From NCBI RefSeq assembly GCF_003010915.2, contig NZ_CP028426.1:3162001-3226000 (forward strand): 64,000 nt of DNA. The letters run 5' to 3'. Each line of letters begins with the position of its first letter. Positions within the stretch are counted from its first letter, which is position 1. Below the pieces are notes generated by a model that saw nothing but the letters and a program-made list of their open reading frames with translations, ran no database searches and was not told the DNA's origin. The position numbers and the translations under genes are program-made. The DNA comes from Gulosibacter molinativorax. Its GTDB lineage: Bacteria; Actinomycetota; Actinomycetes; Actinomycetales; Microbacteriaceae. Below are positions 31,256 through 40,804 of this stretch, one piece after another.

Positions 31256-34200
31256 ACATAAATTATCGACGGGGATATCGCCCGGCCTCGCAGAGCCTTC
31301 AACGCGTGATCTTGGCACACTCGCGGTCGTCATGTTGGGTGGTATCGCGACCGATGGCTTCGATGTTGAGCTTACGGAGAAATCCCGTCTTGGTCTCGCG
31401 GCATACGCGTCTTACTGGCCGGGAAAGGTCGTGGCGATAGGTGCGCTTCGCCGACCTGACCCCTCTGGAAACATCGGCTCGAAGACATTTCGTGCAGCTG
31501 ACCTCGAGTTTGAAGTGATTGGTTCCGGTGATGTTCAAAGGGACCTGCAAAATATTCGGCCTGCAGTTGTACTTGCACCTCATCACCTGAGTTCGATATC
31601 GCTCATGGATCTAGGCGCACCGGTCGTGTTGGTGAGCGAAGTCAGCGCGGTTGATGGGGCTCAACCTGCTCTTCAGAGCTCCAGGTCAGCAGCGAAACGG
31701 GCCCGCATCATCCTCGGTGCGCAGAAACGAGAACTTGTGTTGCGGCGTCTTGCGAAACAGGCCGATGGGCTGCAATGCAACGGCTGGACGGCGTGGCACG
31801 CTTATTCGGCGTTGAACCATAGGTCTATACGGTTTTATGACACACGTGTATCTGGGCAGGAGCTTATTACGGGCAAGCAGCTCGGTGAGAAATTCGATAA
31901 TGACAGGCCCCTGAGGTTGGCCTTTTCGGGGCGATTCATTCCAATCAAAGGCCCCGAGTTCGCCACGCGGTTGCACCGTGAGCTTAATCGCCGTGGAGTG
32001 GGTCATTCATTCACCTTGGTCGGTCAGGGGCCGATGCTTGATGAACTTCAACACACGGAGAATGGCCGTATCCGTTTCCTTTCTCCGATGGACTTCCGTT
32101 CTGAGTGGCAGCCATGGGCACGAAACGATGTTGACATCATGGTCCTGCCGCACGTGCAAGGCGATCCCTCAGGTACTTATCTGGAATCCGCAGCTATGGG
32201 CGCCCCGATTCTTGGTTTCGAAAACAAGGCATTGGTGCCGCTAATCGAGGAATCGGGGCTTGGTTGGGCGGTACCGCAACGGGATGTGTCTGCGATGGCG
32301 GACGTCATCGAGCGGCTCGCCGTAGACAGGGGCGAAATCCACCGTGCAGCCGAGGCCGGTCGGGAATTCATGGCACAGCACACGTTTGAGGCTGAATTTC
32401 GTCGGCGAGTGCAGCATCTAGTGAGCATCGCCGAATCAGCGAAATCTGTGACCACTAAGTGCGACAGTTCTACCCCCGGGAAGGGGCAGCCTGAGATGGT
32501 CATCATTTCCCCGATACTACCGAGCACCAACCCGGACAACGCCGGCGAATGGTATCTGAAGGATTTGCTCACGGCACTGGACGGCCAGAATCTGGCGTTC
32601 ATTGTCCCTGATACGCCAGGGAATAGACGCGCGGCGGCAGCGCCGGATGTGCCGAATCATCACCTCGTGAACCTTCGTCCGGGATTGGAGCCACGGGGTG
32701 TCTTCCGCGCAATTCGGGACCAGCGCGATCGCACGTTTGTGGTTCATACTTATCGCGGATTTGAACGTGGAATCGTTCAGGACTTGGAAGCAAGGGAATT
32801 GATCGAGCGCGCCAACAGAGTGGATCTGCAGTGGGAGCAGCAAGCACCGCTCGTTCGGATGGTCCGACGCCTCAATCCTCGCGCAGATGTCATCGTCACA
32901 TTGCATGATGTGATGAGCCAGGGGCTAAAACGGCGCGTGAGCACGGCCACGGGATGGAAAGATCGCATTCGAGGCGCGCTCGCTTTCGCGAACGCGGCCA
33001 TTGTGGAGCACCGATTAGCCTCAGACGACTCGACGACAGTCGTGTTCAGCGAAAAGGACCGGAAGTTGCTTCCCGATGGCGCAAATGCGGTTGTAATCCA
33101 TCCAGCAATTGCACGGCGGTCTAAGTTGACGAAGCGCGTCGACGCCGCGACTACCGCACCTAATGCGTTGTTCATTGGTCCGCTCCATCGTCCAGAGAAC
33201 CTTGAGGGCGTCCTCTGGCTCACTCGCGACGTCTGGCCTCTCGTCCGAAACGCGATTCCCAACGCCACGCTGACAGTGGCGGGAAGTGTCCCGGAAGAAT
33301 ATCGACCGATGCTGCCAGCACTGGGCGGTGTAACCTATGCAGGTTTCGTCGAAGACCTCGATGCCCTTTATGCCGCAACCGACATCGCGGTGGCGCCGCT
33401 CTTACAAGGGGCAGGGGTGAAATTCAAAGTCGTCGAGGCAATCGCTCGCGGAGTTCCCGTCGCGCTGACTTCAATCGCGGCAGAGGGGATCGGTGACAAC
33501 ACCTATCAACCGCAGATATACGACGACGCTCCGGGATTTGCTTCGCGGATCATTCAGGTGCTGAGCGATCCAGCTTCCGCCCGCGACGACGCAGTTAGTG
33601 GGGCTCATTGGGCGAGCAGCCGCTACGGTACGATTCAGTTCGCGAACAGCCTTCGGTCTGTGTACGGCGCAAACAGTCTGCGCGACGTCAGTCGCGAACG
33701 CTCAGCGGCAGATCGCCGAATACCAAGAATCGCCATGGTTACACCTTGGCGCTTCGACGATCCACGTGCTTGGTCAGGAATGATTGCCCACATGCAGCGC
33801 GTCATGGGTGAGCGCGTCGAGCTCGTACCTATTTCGACCGAACCCGTGTCGACCGCGATCATTGATCGAGTAGCTACGCGCGTAATTGGCGCAATTTCGA
33901 ACCGCAAGTACCTTTGGGACTTCGGTCTGGCCACCGCTCTCCGAAGGGGTCGCTCATTGAAGCGGCGACTCCGGAACGAAGAAATCGACGCTGTTCTCGC
34001 AGTTGTTGCGTCGACGGACATCGCCTTCCTAGGCAAAATCGGAGCCCCCATCATTCAAGTCACGGATGCGACGTTAATCGCCATGCGCGACTTCTATGCG
34101 ATGTTCAGCAATGTGCATCCCGTGTCTTCGATCCAGGCTGACGCTGTTTCGGCGCGAGCCACCAGAACGACAGAAGGGTTCGTGGCGTCGTCGGCATGGG

Positions 34201-34835
34201 CTAAGAACTCGCTGGTACTGGACTACGGCGTTAGATCTGAGCACGTGGTTGTCGCACCGACGGGGCCCGCCATCTTGCCTCCTGAACCTCTAGAACGACC
34301 TGCTCCTGTAAGCGGACCCCTACGACTACTACTGGTTTCGACCGAATGGGAACGGAAGGGCGGCACCATCGCATTAAAAGCCGTCGAGGAGGCTCGGAGC
34401 AGAGGGCTCGAGGCGGGGCTCGTGATTGTTGGCGACGCTCCGGCCTCTCTACCGGCTTGGGCGGAACCGATGGGGCGTCTCTCGCGCGAGGCGCTCAGCG
34501 CGGAGTATGTTAAGGCCGATATCTTGATCGAGCTGGCAACTGCTAATGCGGCTGGCGTGACTCTCACGGATGCAGCTGCCCACGGACTCCCCGCCATCGC
34601 GGCGGACGTAGGGGGCGTTGCCAGCATTGTCAAACACGACCTCACGGGTCTCCTCGTCAAATCCGGCGAATCGATCGTTGCGGATGCGGCGACTGCGATC
34701 TTCCGGATGAGTGACCCGGGCCTCCGCGCTAAGTACAGCTCCAGCGCTATTGAGTGGTCTCGAACTGAGCTCAATTGGGAAGTCTGGGCGGACCGGACCC
34801 TTGATCTTTGTCTGCGCGCGGGAGGCTTGAAATAG
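31248..34835 (+). CDS. Giant protein with three GT-B glycosyltransferase domains
   Basis: 1195 residues from the second of two adjacent ATGs (31245 and 31248) that overlap the previous stop. Three GT4-like units are joined. Unit 1 (about 1-400) has LRLAFSGRFIPIKGPEFA and GTYLESAAMGAPILG. Unit 2 (about 417-815) starts MVIISPILPSTNPDNAGEWY and has ALFIGPLHRPENLEGVLWL and KFKVVEAIARGVPVAL. Unit 3 (about 829-1195) starts IAMVTPWRFDDPRAWSGM and has LRLLLVSTEWERKGG and GVTLTDAAAHGLPAIAADVGG. No membrane segment. Such multi-GT proteins can build several bonds of a repeat in sequence. Unit 2's first 180 residues resemble the start of the protein encoded at 37941. Confidence 0.8.
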   Translation: MSEHKLSTGISPGLAEPSTRDLGTLAVVMLGGIATDGFDVELTEKSRLGLAAYASYWPGKVVAIGALRRPDPSGNIGSKTFRAADLEFEVIGSGDVQRDLQNIRPAVVLAPHHLSSISLMDLGAPVVLVSEVSAVDGAQPALQSSRSAAKRARIILGAQKRELVLRRLAKQADGLQCNGWTAWHAYSALNHRSIRFYDTRVSGQELITGKQLGEKFDNDRPLRLAFSGRFIPIKGPEFATRLHRELNRRGVGHSFTLVGQGPMLDELQHTENGRIRFLSPMDFRSEWQPWARNDVDIMVLPHVQGDPSGTYLESAAMGAPILGFENKALVPLIEESGLGWAVPQRDVSAMADVIERLAVDRGEIHRAAEAGREFMAQHTFEAEFRRRVQHLVSIAESAKSVTTKCDSSTPGKGQPEMVIISPILPSTNPDNAGEWYLKDLLTALDGQNLAFIVPDTPGNRRAAAAPDVPNHHLVNLRPGLEPRGVFRAIRDQRDRTFVVHTYRGFERGIVQDLEARELIERANRVDLQWEQQAPLVRMVRRLNPRADVIVTLHDVMSQGLKRRVSTATGWKDRIRGALAFANAAIVEHRLASDDSTTVVFSEKDRKLLPDGANAVVIHPAIARRSKLTKRVDAATTAPNALFIGPLHRPENLEGVLWLTRDVWPLVRNAIPNATLTVAGSVPEEYRPMLPALGGVTYAGFVEDLDALYAATDIAVAPLLQGAGVKFKVVEAIARGVPVALTSIAAEGIGDNTYQPQIYDDAPGFASRIIQVLSDPASARDDAVSGAHWASSRYGTIQFANSLRSVYGANSLRDVSRERSAADRRIPRIAMVTPWRFDDPRAWSGMIAHMQRVMGERVELVPISTEPVSTAIIDRVATRVIGAISNRKYLWDFGLATALRRGRSLKRRLRNEEIDAVLAVVASTDIAFLGKIGAPIIQVTDATLIAMRDFYAMFSNVHPVSSIQADAVSARATRTTEGFVASSAWAKNSLVLDYGVRSEHVVVAPTGPAILPPEPLERPAPVSGPLRLLLVSTEWERKGGTIALKAVEEARSRGLEAGLVIVGDAPASLPAWAEPMGRLSREALSAEYVKADILIELATANAAGVTLTDAAAHGLPAIAADVGGVASIVKHDLTGLLVKSGESIVADAATAIFRMSDPGLRAKYSSSAIEWSRTELNWEVWADRTLDLCLRAGGLK

Positions 34836-35645
34836 TGAACTTGCGTGACATGCTTCATGACCTCAACACCGTAATGCGGTTGCAGTCAGGGAAACAATGG
34901 CCCTGGATGACTGCGGCCGTTGTCGGATCAATTGGGTTGGCAGCATTAGACACACTTGGTGTCGCCATGATGCTGCCCCTCATGCAATTACTAACTATGG
35001 GAGCGCAATCACCGTGGTTCCCAACAATCGCCTCGGTATTTCGCAGTGAAGAGCTGCCAACCCTCATCGTGTTAGTCGCGCTGCTTGTGGCGGGTACGTT
35101 CGTCCTCAAGAGCCTGGCAACTATTCTGTTTCGCTGGTGGCTGGTCGGGCGACAGAACCGCATGACAGCCGTTGGCGCAGCCGAACTTCTTCGAAAGTAT
35201 GTGTTGTCTCCGTACGCAGCACATCGTCAGCGTGAAATAGCCGATATGTATCGGCACCTTGGTGCGTCGACGAACGCCGCGTTTGGTTCGGTGCTCGGTG
35301 GCTTGATCTCGCTGCTCACTAACTTCGCCACAATCATGGCGATCATCGTGGTTCTGTTCGTCACCGCTCCCTTAGCCACGCTCGCAGCAGTGGTGGTATT
35401 TGCAAGTGTGACTCTTGGACTGCAACTCATATTGAAGAAGAAGCACCTCTCGCTGGGGCACGCACAGAGCGAAGCCGAGGTTTCGGGATGGCGTTCCGTG
35501 ACACCGGTCCTGGCTGGGTTCAGGGACGTTCGGCTCACCGGCAGCGGTCACCGATTTGTTGAAAGTTACCGAGAGTCAAAGCTGGTCCAGGCCGGGGTGG
35601 TTTGGGCTGCTGCGTAGATTTCGGACAGCGTTTTGATGGATTTTC

Positions 35646-36536
35646 TTACGCTGCTAGTGCCAGCTGTCGGTAACTGTAATGGACATCGTTGGGGTACTGG
35701 TAACCCAACGCGGAGTGGCGACGGCGACTGTTGTAGAACCCCTCGATGTAGTTGATCACATCACGTCGCGCCTGCTGTTTCGTCGCGTACACGGTGCGGT
35801 ACACGCGCTCGTTCTTCAACGCCGAAAAGAACGATTCCGCCATGGCGTTGTCCCAACACACGCCAGTTCGTCCCATCGAAGACCGCATCCCCAGCCGGGC
35901 CACCAGCGCCCGATAGTCCGCGGAGGTATAAACACTTCCGCGGTCCGAATGAAAAATCGCGCCTGGCTCAATCTGGGTGGTCGCTACCGCATTCCGGAGC
36001 GCGTCCTCGACCAACTCGGTACGCATGTGATCAGCGATCGACCAGCCCACAACTTTCTTCGAATAGCAGTCAATCACGGTCGCCAAATAGATGAACCCCT
36101 GCCACGAGGGAATGTAAGTAATATCGCCCACGAATTTGCGGCCAGGCCGGTCAGCGGTGAACGCCCGCTGCACGAGGTCTGGCATGCCCTCGGCGGCCTC
36201 TCGATCCGCCAGCGTCGTCGTTCGGAACGGGCGCGGTTGACAGGCCACCAGGCCCTCGTCACGCATGATCTGTCGCACCAGCTCTGGCGAGCACTCCGTC
36301 CCCTCCGCGGTCAGATCAGCGTGAATCCGCCGGTACCCGTAGGTCTGGTCCGATGCGTCGAAGAAGTACCGGATCCGGGAGGTCAGCGCCGCCCTGCGGG
36401 TCGCGGTCGCCGATAACGGGCGGCCGCGCCAGTGATAGAACCCGGAACGAGAAACTGCCAGCCACACGCACATCCGCGCGATCGATGGCGCGCCTGGCTC
36501 GCGGGCATAGGAGTCAATAAACTCATACTTCGCCAC
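35646..36536 (-). CDS. IS3-family transposase, OrfB (DDE integrase domain)
   Basis: 296 residues as a separate frame, GTG overlapping the OrfA stop by one base. The HTH_21-like segment RYFFDASDQTYGYRRIHADL comes first, then the retroviral-type integrase core. Catalytic acids are Asp in KFVGDITYIPSW, Asp in IFHSDRGSVYTS and Glu in NAMAESFFSALKNE. It is intact. The usual active enzyme is an OrfAB fusion made by -1 frameshifting. Confidence 0.95.
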   Translation of the reverse strand: MAKYEFIDSYAREPGAPSIARMCVWLAVSRSGFYHWRGRPLSATATRRAALTSRIRYFFDASDQTYGYRRIHADLTAEGTECSPELVRQIMRDEGLVACQPRPFRTTTLADREAAEGMPDLVQRAFTADRPGRKFVGDITYIPSWQGFIYLATVIDCYSKKVVGWSIADHMRTELVEDALRNAVATTQIEPGAIFHSDRGSVYTSADYRALVARLGMRSSMGRTGVCWDNAMAESFFSALKNERVYRTVYATKQQARRDVINYIEGFYNSRRRHSALGYQYPNDVHYSYRQLALAA

Positions 36537-36832
36537 TATCGTGGCTCCCTCGCGAAGTACGCTGCTGCTTTTTTTAGGAACGCGGCCTCGGTGCGCAGTT
36601 CCCGGTTCTCGCGTTCGAGTTCTCGTAACCGGGCTCGTTCATCGAGAGTCAAATCGCCCTCCGGTTCTCCGGTGGCGTGCTCGGCCCGGTACTTCTTGAG
36701 CCAGCCGCGGAGGGTTTCGGCGCCGACACCGTATTCCTCGGCTACCGTCTTGACGGCCTTCGAGGTGGTGATCACCTCGCGGCATAACTCGTCCTTGAAT
36801 TCCTGACTGAATCGTCGTCGTGTTGCAGACAT
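36536..36832 (-). CDS. IS3-family transposase, OrfA (helix-turn-helix)
   Basis: 98 residues, ATG with AGGAA about 8 bases upstream. N-terminal helix-turn-helix (RRRFSQEFKDELCREVI ... YGVGAETLRGWLKKYR) binds the element ends. A leucine-zipper-like coil (ERARLRELERENRELRTEA) follows. The segment FLKKAAAYF contains the A7 slippery run at 36569-36575. Confidence 0.95.
   Translation of the reverse strand: MSATRRRFSQEFKDELCREVITTSKAVKTVAEEYGVGAETLRGWLKKYRAEHATGEPEGDLTLDERARLRELERENRELRTEAAFLKKAAAYFAREPR
36569..36575 (-). other. Probable -1 programmed frameshift site (A7 run) of the IS element
   Basis: On the minus strand CTA AAA AAA GCA in orfA. Slipping back one base after the second AAA gives AGC AGC AGC GTA CTT ..., which reads without stop into the orfB frame (SSSVLREGATIVAKYEF). 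This is the standard way IS3 elements make the OrfAB transposase. Confidence 0.75.
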
Positions 36833-37940
36833 TCTGCGGATTCCTCATTTCAGTGTTCCCCCGAAATGCTACGGGGCTCACTGTCCGAAATCTCCACAGC
36901 ACTCCAGTTCGATCGTCGACTTTTTACTCGGAGTTGCCCCGCCACCTGTTGGAAATCGTCTTCATCTTGACCATCGCCGCGCTCACTTTCGTCTTGTTCG
37001 CCACCTCGTCGGCAGAAGCCGCATTATCTACTTTGGGCGTGTTTGCAGCCGCTTCGGTTCGGTTACTACCAATGCTCAACGGGCTGTCTGGGACGATGAC
37101 CATGATTCGTATCGGGCAGCCGGGATTGCATTTATTGGCAGAGGAGGTCGAGCGATTGGACAGCGTCGAGGAATACCAAGAGACTCCTCGAACGAGTGAG
37201 CGCTACCGTGGCGATATTGAAATTGACAACGTGGTCTTCCAATTCGAAGACGCGAGCGAGCCAGTCGTCAACGGCGTCTCGATGGATATCCGCGACGGTG
37301 AAATGGTCGCGCTCGTTGGGTCGAGCGGAGCGGGGAAGAGTACCGTTCTTGACCTTTTGATCGGACTCTTCGAACCCACGCGAGGGGAAATTAGATGTGG
37401 TGGTCGGAGGATCGACGACGACCCGGCGGCGTGGAACTTGTCTCTCGCGATCGTTCCACAAGACGTATTTCTGATCGATGATTCGATTCGACGAAACATT
37501 GCGTTCGGGGACCGTGAAAGCGAAATAAACGACGAACGAATGCAGGTTGCTATCGAGGCTGCACAGTTGGGCCAATTAATTAGTGAGCTTGAAGACGGGC
37601 TTGACACTCGCGTCGGCGAACGAGGTGTGCGACTTTCGGGTGGCCAACGCCAGCGACTCGGAATCGCCCGAGCGCTTTACCGAGAACCATCTGTGCTCAT
37701 CCTCGACGAAGCTACCTCGGCCCTCGACAACGCTACGGAGGCTCTCATCGCTGAGACGATTGAGACGCTGAAGGGCAAGCTCACCATCATTGTCGTCGCG
37801 CATCGCCTATCCACGGTGAAGAACGCTGATCGCATTTACTTCATGAAAGATGGGAAGGTTGAATCCGAAGGGACGTTTGGCGATTTGACCACGACCAATT
37901 CGGACTTCGCTAAGCTCGTCGAATTGGGAAAGTTACCTGA

Positions 37941-39650
37941 ATGAACAACGTCGAATCGGGGTCAAGCCCGCGACCCGAGGTCGTCATCATTGCGCCTGTA
38001 ATACCCGATGAGAACACGCAGGGATTAGCGGGACGATACCTGCTCGACCTCGTGGCGGCACTGGACAGTTTCAATCCGTTGATCTTTTCTCCGGACACCA
38101 TGAGGAATCGAAGGACTGCGGCACGCGGTGCGCCAAGGCACCGGCTCGTCGAGCTGAACGCGAAACCTGGAACGAGGCGACAAGTTCGACCGTTAACATC
38201 GCCCCTTCCTGCGCACCGAGGATTCGCCCGAGCGTTGCTTGAAGACCCTGAAATCGTGGCGATTATGGATAACGCGCGAGTCATCGAACTATATGGGTTG
38301 GAATCCACACCTTTGGCGATGTCACTTCGTAAGCGCTTCCCCTCCGCACGGATTACTGTGACTCTTCCCGACGTGGCGACCGATCGCTCCACGACACCGC
38401 CCGGGGTAGCGTCACGGAAATTCGCCCGCGCGGAACGCCGCGCCAGCGGTGTCGCAGACACTGTCATTACATTCAGCCCGGAAGCTCGTTCGCGATTGGC
38501 CGAGGTGAACAACGCGACCGTAATATTTCCACCGTTTATGGCGCGCAGTGCAGCTTCGTTCGATCCGAGTGCAGCTCACCAGCGGGCTGAGAATCACTAC
38601 CCGGTACCCGCCGACGAGCGCTTCGACGATGTGGATTCGTGGATCCGTCATCGGTTTGGGTGGAAGCAGTTCAAGCGGAGGGTCCACGCCGTCTATGGTC
38701 CTGACGTTAGCTGTGATGCTGGCGAAAGTCCTACGCATCGCGAACCAACGTTTGCGTTGAGCGTTGTAATTCCGGTGTACAACGGAGAACACGGCCTGAG
38801 CGATCAGCTCGATTCATTGGCAATGCAGCCAGAAGCCGACGAGCTGGATGTCGTGATTGCGGACAATGGATCGACGGATCGATCAGCAACTGTCGCGCAG
38901 GCATATGCAAACGCGTTCGGTGCATTCCGGGTCGTTGACGCATCCGCTGCCCGGGGCCCCTCGCACGCACGCAACATCGGTGCGTTAATGGCTAGAGGCC
39001 GCGACATTTTGTTCGTCGACGCCGATGACGAGTTGCGGATGGGGTATGTAAGTGCCATGAGGAGTGCGCTTGAGCGGCACGTTCTCGTGGGTTCCGTACC
39101 GCTGTTGAGCATGCCGGGTGAGGCTCCACCTCCGATCCCAAAGGAGCCCAAATCACTCCGTCCTGGCCCCTTCTGGTTTCCCGAATACGCATTGGGAGGC
39201 GCGCTCGGCGTGCGACGCGAAACTATGCTGGAGGCTGGTGGCTTTGACGAATCATTTCGAGGTCATGAAGAGGTCGATTTTTGTGGACGCATACAGCAGC
39301 TTGGATACGAAATGGTGGGCGTCCCAACTGCGGTGTATGACTATCGGCAACGTTCAACGTTGCGAGACGCTTTTCGGCAATATCAGCATTATGGTCATAC
39401 GTCGATTCAACTTTGGGTAAAGCACCACGAAGAGATCGAGCTCCAAAGCATTAGCTTGCGCTCGACGGTGCGACCGATGGTTCGGGCGGCACTTCGAACA
39501 ATATCTTCTACGGACCGTATTTCGCTCGAGCAGAATATTCGAGGTGTAGGCTGGATGCTCGGCACGGTTGGGGGGCACTTGCGTTATCGTGTGTTTGGGA
39601 GCATTCCTAATTCCAAACTGATCAATAATTTCAAATCTGTAGACGAGTAA
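37941..39650 (+). CDS. Two-part protein: GT-B-like N-domain fused to a family 2 glycosyltransferase
   Basis: 569 residues, ATG overlapping the ABC exporter stop (ATGA). Residues 13-190 (VVIIAPVIPDENTQGLAGRY ... NRRTAARGAPRHRLVEL) are like the beginning of unit 2 in the 1195-residue protein at 31.2 kb. A 60-residue linker with WIRHRFGWKQFKRRVHAVYG follows. The GT-A domain starts at about residue 271: LSVVIPVYNGEHGL, VIADNGSTDRS, GPSHARNIG, ILFVDADDELRMG (metal site) and FRGHEEVDFCGRIQQ. The first part lacks the C-terminal donor domain of a full GT-B enzyme, so it may be non-catalytic. Codon use is more AT-rich than in the ribosomal genes. Confidence 0.8.
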   Translation: MNNVESGSSPRPEVVIIAPVIPDENTQGLAGRYLLDLVAALDSFNPLIFSPDTMRNRRTAARGAPRHRLVELNAKPGTRRQVRPLTSPLPAHRGFARALLEDPEIVAIMDNARVIELYGLESTPLAMSLRKRFPSARITVTLPDVATDRSTTPPGVASRKFARAERRASGVADTVITFSPEARSRLAEVNNATVIFPPFMARSAASFDPSAAHQRAENHYPVPADERFDDVDSWIRHRFGWKQFKRRVHAVYGPDVSCDAGESPTHREPTFALSVVIPVYNGEHGLSDQLDSLAMQPEADELDVVIADNGSTDRSATVAQAYANAFGAFRVVDASAARGPSHARNIGALMARGRDILFVDADDELRMGYVSAMRSALERHVLVGSVPLLSMPGEAPPPIPKEPKSLRPGPFWFPEYALGGALGVRRETMLEAGGFDESFRGHEEVDFCGRIQQLGYEMVGVPTAVYDYRQRSTLRDAFRQYQHYGHTSIQLWVKHHEEIELQSISLRSTVRPMVRAALRTISSTDRISLEQNIRGVGWMLGTVGGHLRYRVFGSIPNSKLINNFKSVDE

Positions 39651-39688
39651 GTGCGCTTCTCTGCCAGAGTGAACGAAAGGTCAATGTT

Positions 39689-40765
39689 GTGAAAATGCCA
39701 ACAGTTCAGGGTCTTTACAATATTACCAGTGGAGTCGGGTTTACCAGTTCGGAACTGAATTCATTACCTGGGCCGTATCGAGTGGATAAGTTAGCGAAGT
39801 CTGGGGTCCGACTTCAGCCGGTGCCCCCATTGCAGTTGAAGTCCCTCAAGAAGATCCGTGATGTCGTCGAGCATCGATCGGGGATGTCCATCGACGTTCC
39901 GCTCCGCGCGCTCGTGCGCTCTCCTGCCGCCGACGCGCTTTTATGTGTCCTTGAACAACACGCCGTCCTCCCGGCGAAGCTCCGCAAGAGGCGACTGCCT
40001 CCATACAGGAGGATGAGGCTTGCCACGATTTCTTGTTGGTGGGCCGAGGAAATTCAAGCAGGATCCACCGCGCGGATCCAAGAAATTCGGTCAATCGCGA
40101 AGGAGTTAGATCGAATCTATGTATTCAGTCAAAACCAAGTTGACATTTTTGCGGAAATCGGGATTCAGAGCGACCGGGTCTTACCGGTCGATTTCGGCGT
40201 CGATCACGACTTCTTCACCCCCGCGCCCACTTCCACGAGGCGTTTCCAAGTGCTCTCAGTTGGTATCGACAGGGGGCGTGATTATCAATCACTAGTTGAT
40301 GCAGCAAGGTTGTTACCAGCGGTTGAATTCCAAATCTTCACCCAGGCGGGGCGTTTTTCGCCAGATGATCTTCCCCGCAACGTGACCGTAAATTCACCTG
40401 TCTCACTCGAGGAACATCGGGAGAATCTTCGATCTGCGAAACTTGTCGTGATTCCCACGCACGATCTTGCCTATCCAACGGGGCAAAGCGTTTTACTCGA
40501 AGCCTCCGCCTGTGCCAGGCCAGTGCTTATTACAGATACTGAGCCGATGCGTGAATACGTAATTGATGGTGAAACCGGTCTATTTATGCCACTTCATGAC
40601 GCAGAAGGGGTGGCGTCATCGATTTCATCCGCATTGGCGGACGAAGTGCGTCTCAATCGGATCGGAAAGGCTGCGCGAAGAAGTGTTGAGTCGAAGTTTA
40701 ATTTCGATAGCATGTGGGAAACTATCGCCGATGACTTGCGTGGCCTGACCACATCAAAGTTGTAA
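39689..40765 (+). CDS. Glycosyltransferase family 4 protein
   Basis: 358 residues, GTG at 39689 with GAAAGG 8 bases before it. The N-domain is short and divergent (QGLYNITSGVGFTSSELNSL). The C-domain has FQVLSVGIDRGRDYQSLVDA, an HREN segment, and YPTGQSVLLEASACARPVL with the family Glu near 270 and MREYVIDGETGLFM. GC content is visibly lower than in the flanking genes. It is the last plus-strand gene of the sugar run; a hairpin follows its stop. Confidence 0.78.
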   Translation: MKMPTVQGLYNITSGVGFTSSELNSLPGPYRVDKLAKSGVRLQPVPPLQLKSLKKIRDVVEHRSGMSIDVPLRALVRSPAADALLCVLEQHAVLPAKLRKRRLPPYRRMRLATISCWWAEEIQAGSTARIQEIRSIAKELDRIYVFSQNQVDIFAEIGIQSDRVLPVDFGVDHDFFTPAPTSTRRFQVLSVGIDRGRDYQSLVDAARLLPAVEFQIFTQAGRFSPDDLPRNVTVNSPVSLEEHRENLRSAKLVVIPTHDLAYPTGQSVLLEASACARPVLITDTEPMREYVIDGETGLFMPLHDAEGVASSISSALADEVRLNRIGKAARRSVESKFNFDSMWETIADDLRGLTTSKL

Positions 40766-40767
40766 TA

Positions 40768-40804
40768 GTTCTACGATTCTGTCATTGAAGTCGAATCGTA
40801 GAAC
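40768..40804. terminator. Hairpin after the last plus-strand sugar gene
   Basis: GTTCTACGATT pairs perfectly with AATCGTAGAAC (11 bp) around a 15-base loop. No long T-run on either side. It lies where transcripts from both directions meet. The rest of the gap to the minus-strand gene at 40950 shows nothing else recognisable. Confidence 0.55.

Larger units (their letters stand above)
35611..36898 (-). mobile_element. IS3-family insertion sequence, 1288 bp
   Basis: Ends are 18-bp imperfect inverted repeats: TGCGTAGATTTCGGACAG (35611-35628) and, on the minus strand, TGTGGAGATTTCGGACAG (36898-36881), 16 of 18 matching and bounded by TG ... CA. It encodes orfA and orfB on the minus strand, overlapping, with an A7 slippery run. 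The flanks share only GC as a possible target duplication, so the exact ends may be off by a few bases or the duplication has changed. It sits inside the ABC exporter gene, in the opposite orientation. Confidence 0.9.
34835..37944 (+). pseudogene. ABC exporter (TM + ATPase) gene interrupted by an IS3-family element
   Basis: A single fused half-transporter gene, split by the element at 35611-36898. The left part (34835-35610; GTG start with GGAGG upstream) encodes about 258 residues of membrane domain (MLHDLNTVMRLQSGKQWPW ...). The right part (36899-37944) resumes with SELPRHLLEIVF, the end of the membrane domain, and a complete ATPase: Walker A GSSGAGKST, Q-loop AIVPQDVFL, signature LSGGQRQR, Walker B VLILDEATSALDN and H-loop VVAHRLST. 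Together about 606 residues, the normal size. It resembles lipid-linked oligosaccharide flippases of the PglK/MsbA sort. As read, the left product stops at TAG inside the element (35615-35617). Confidence 0.9.
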
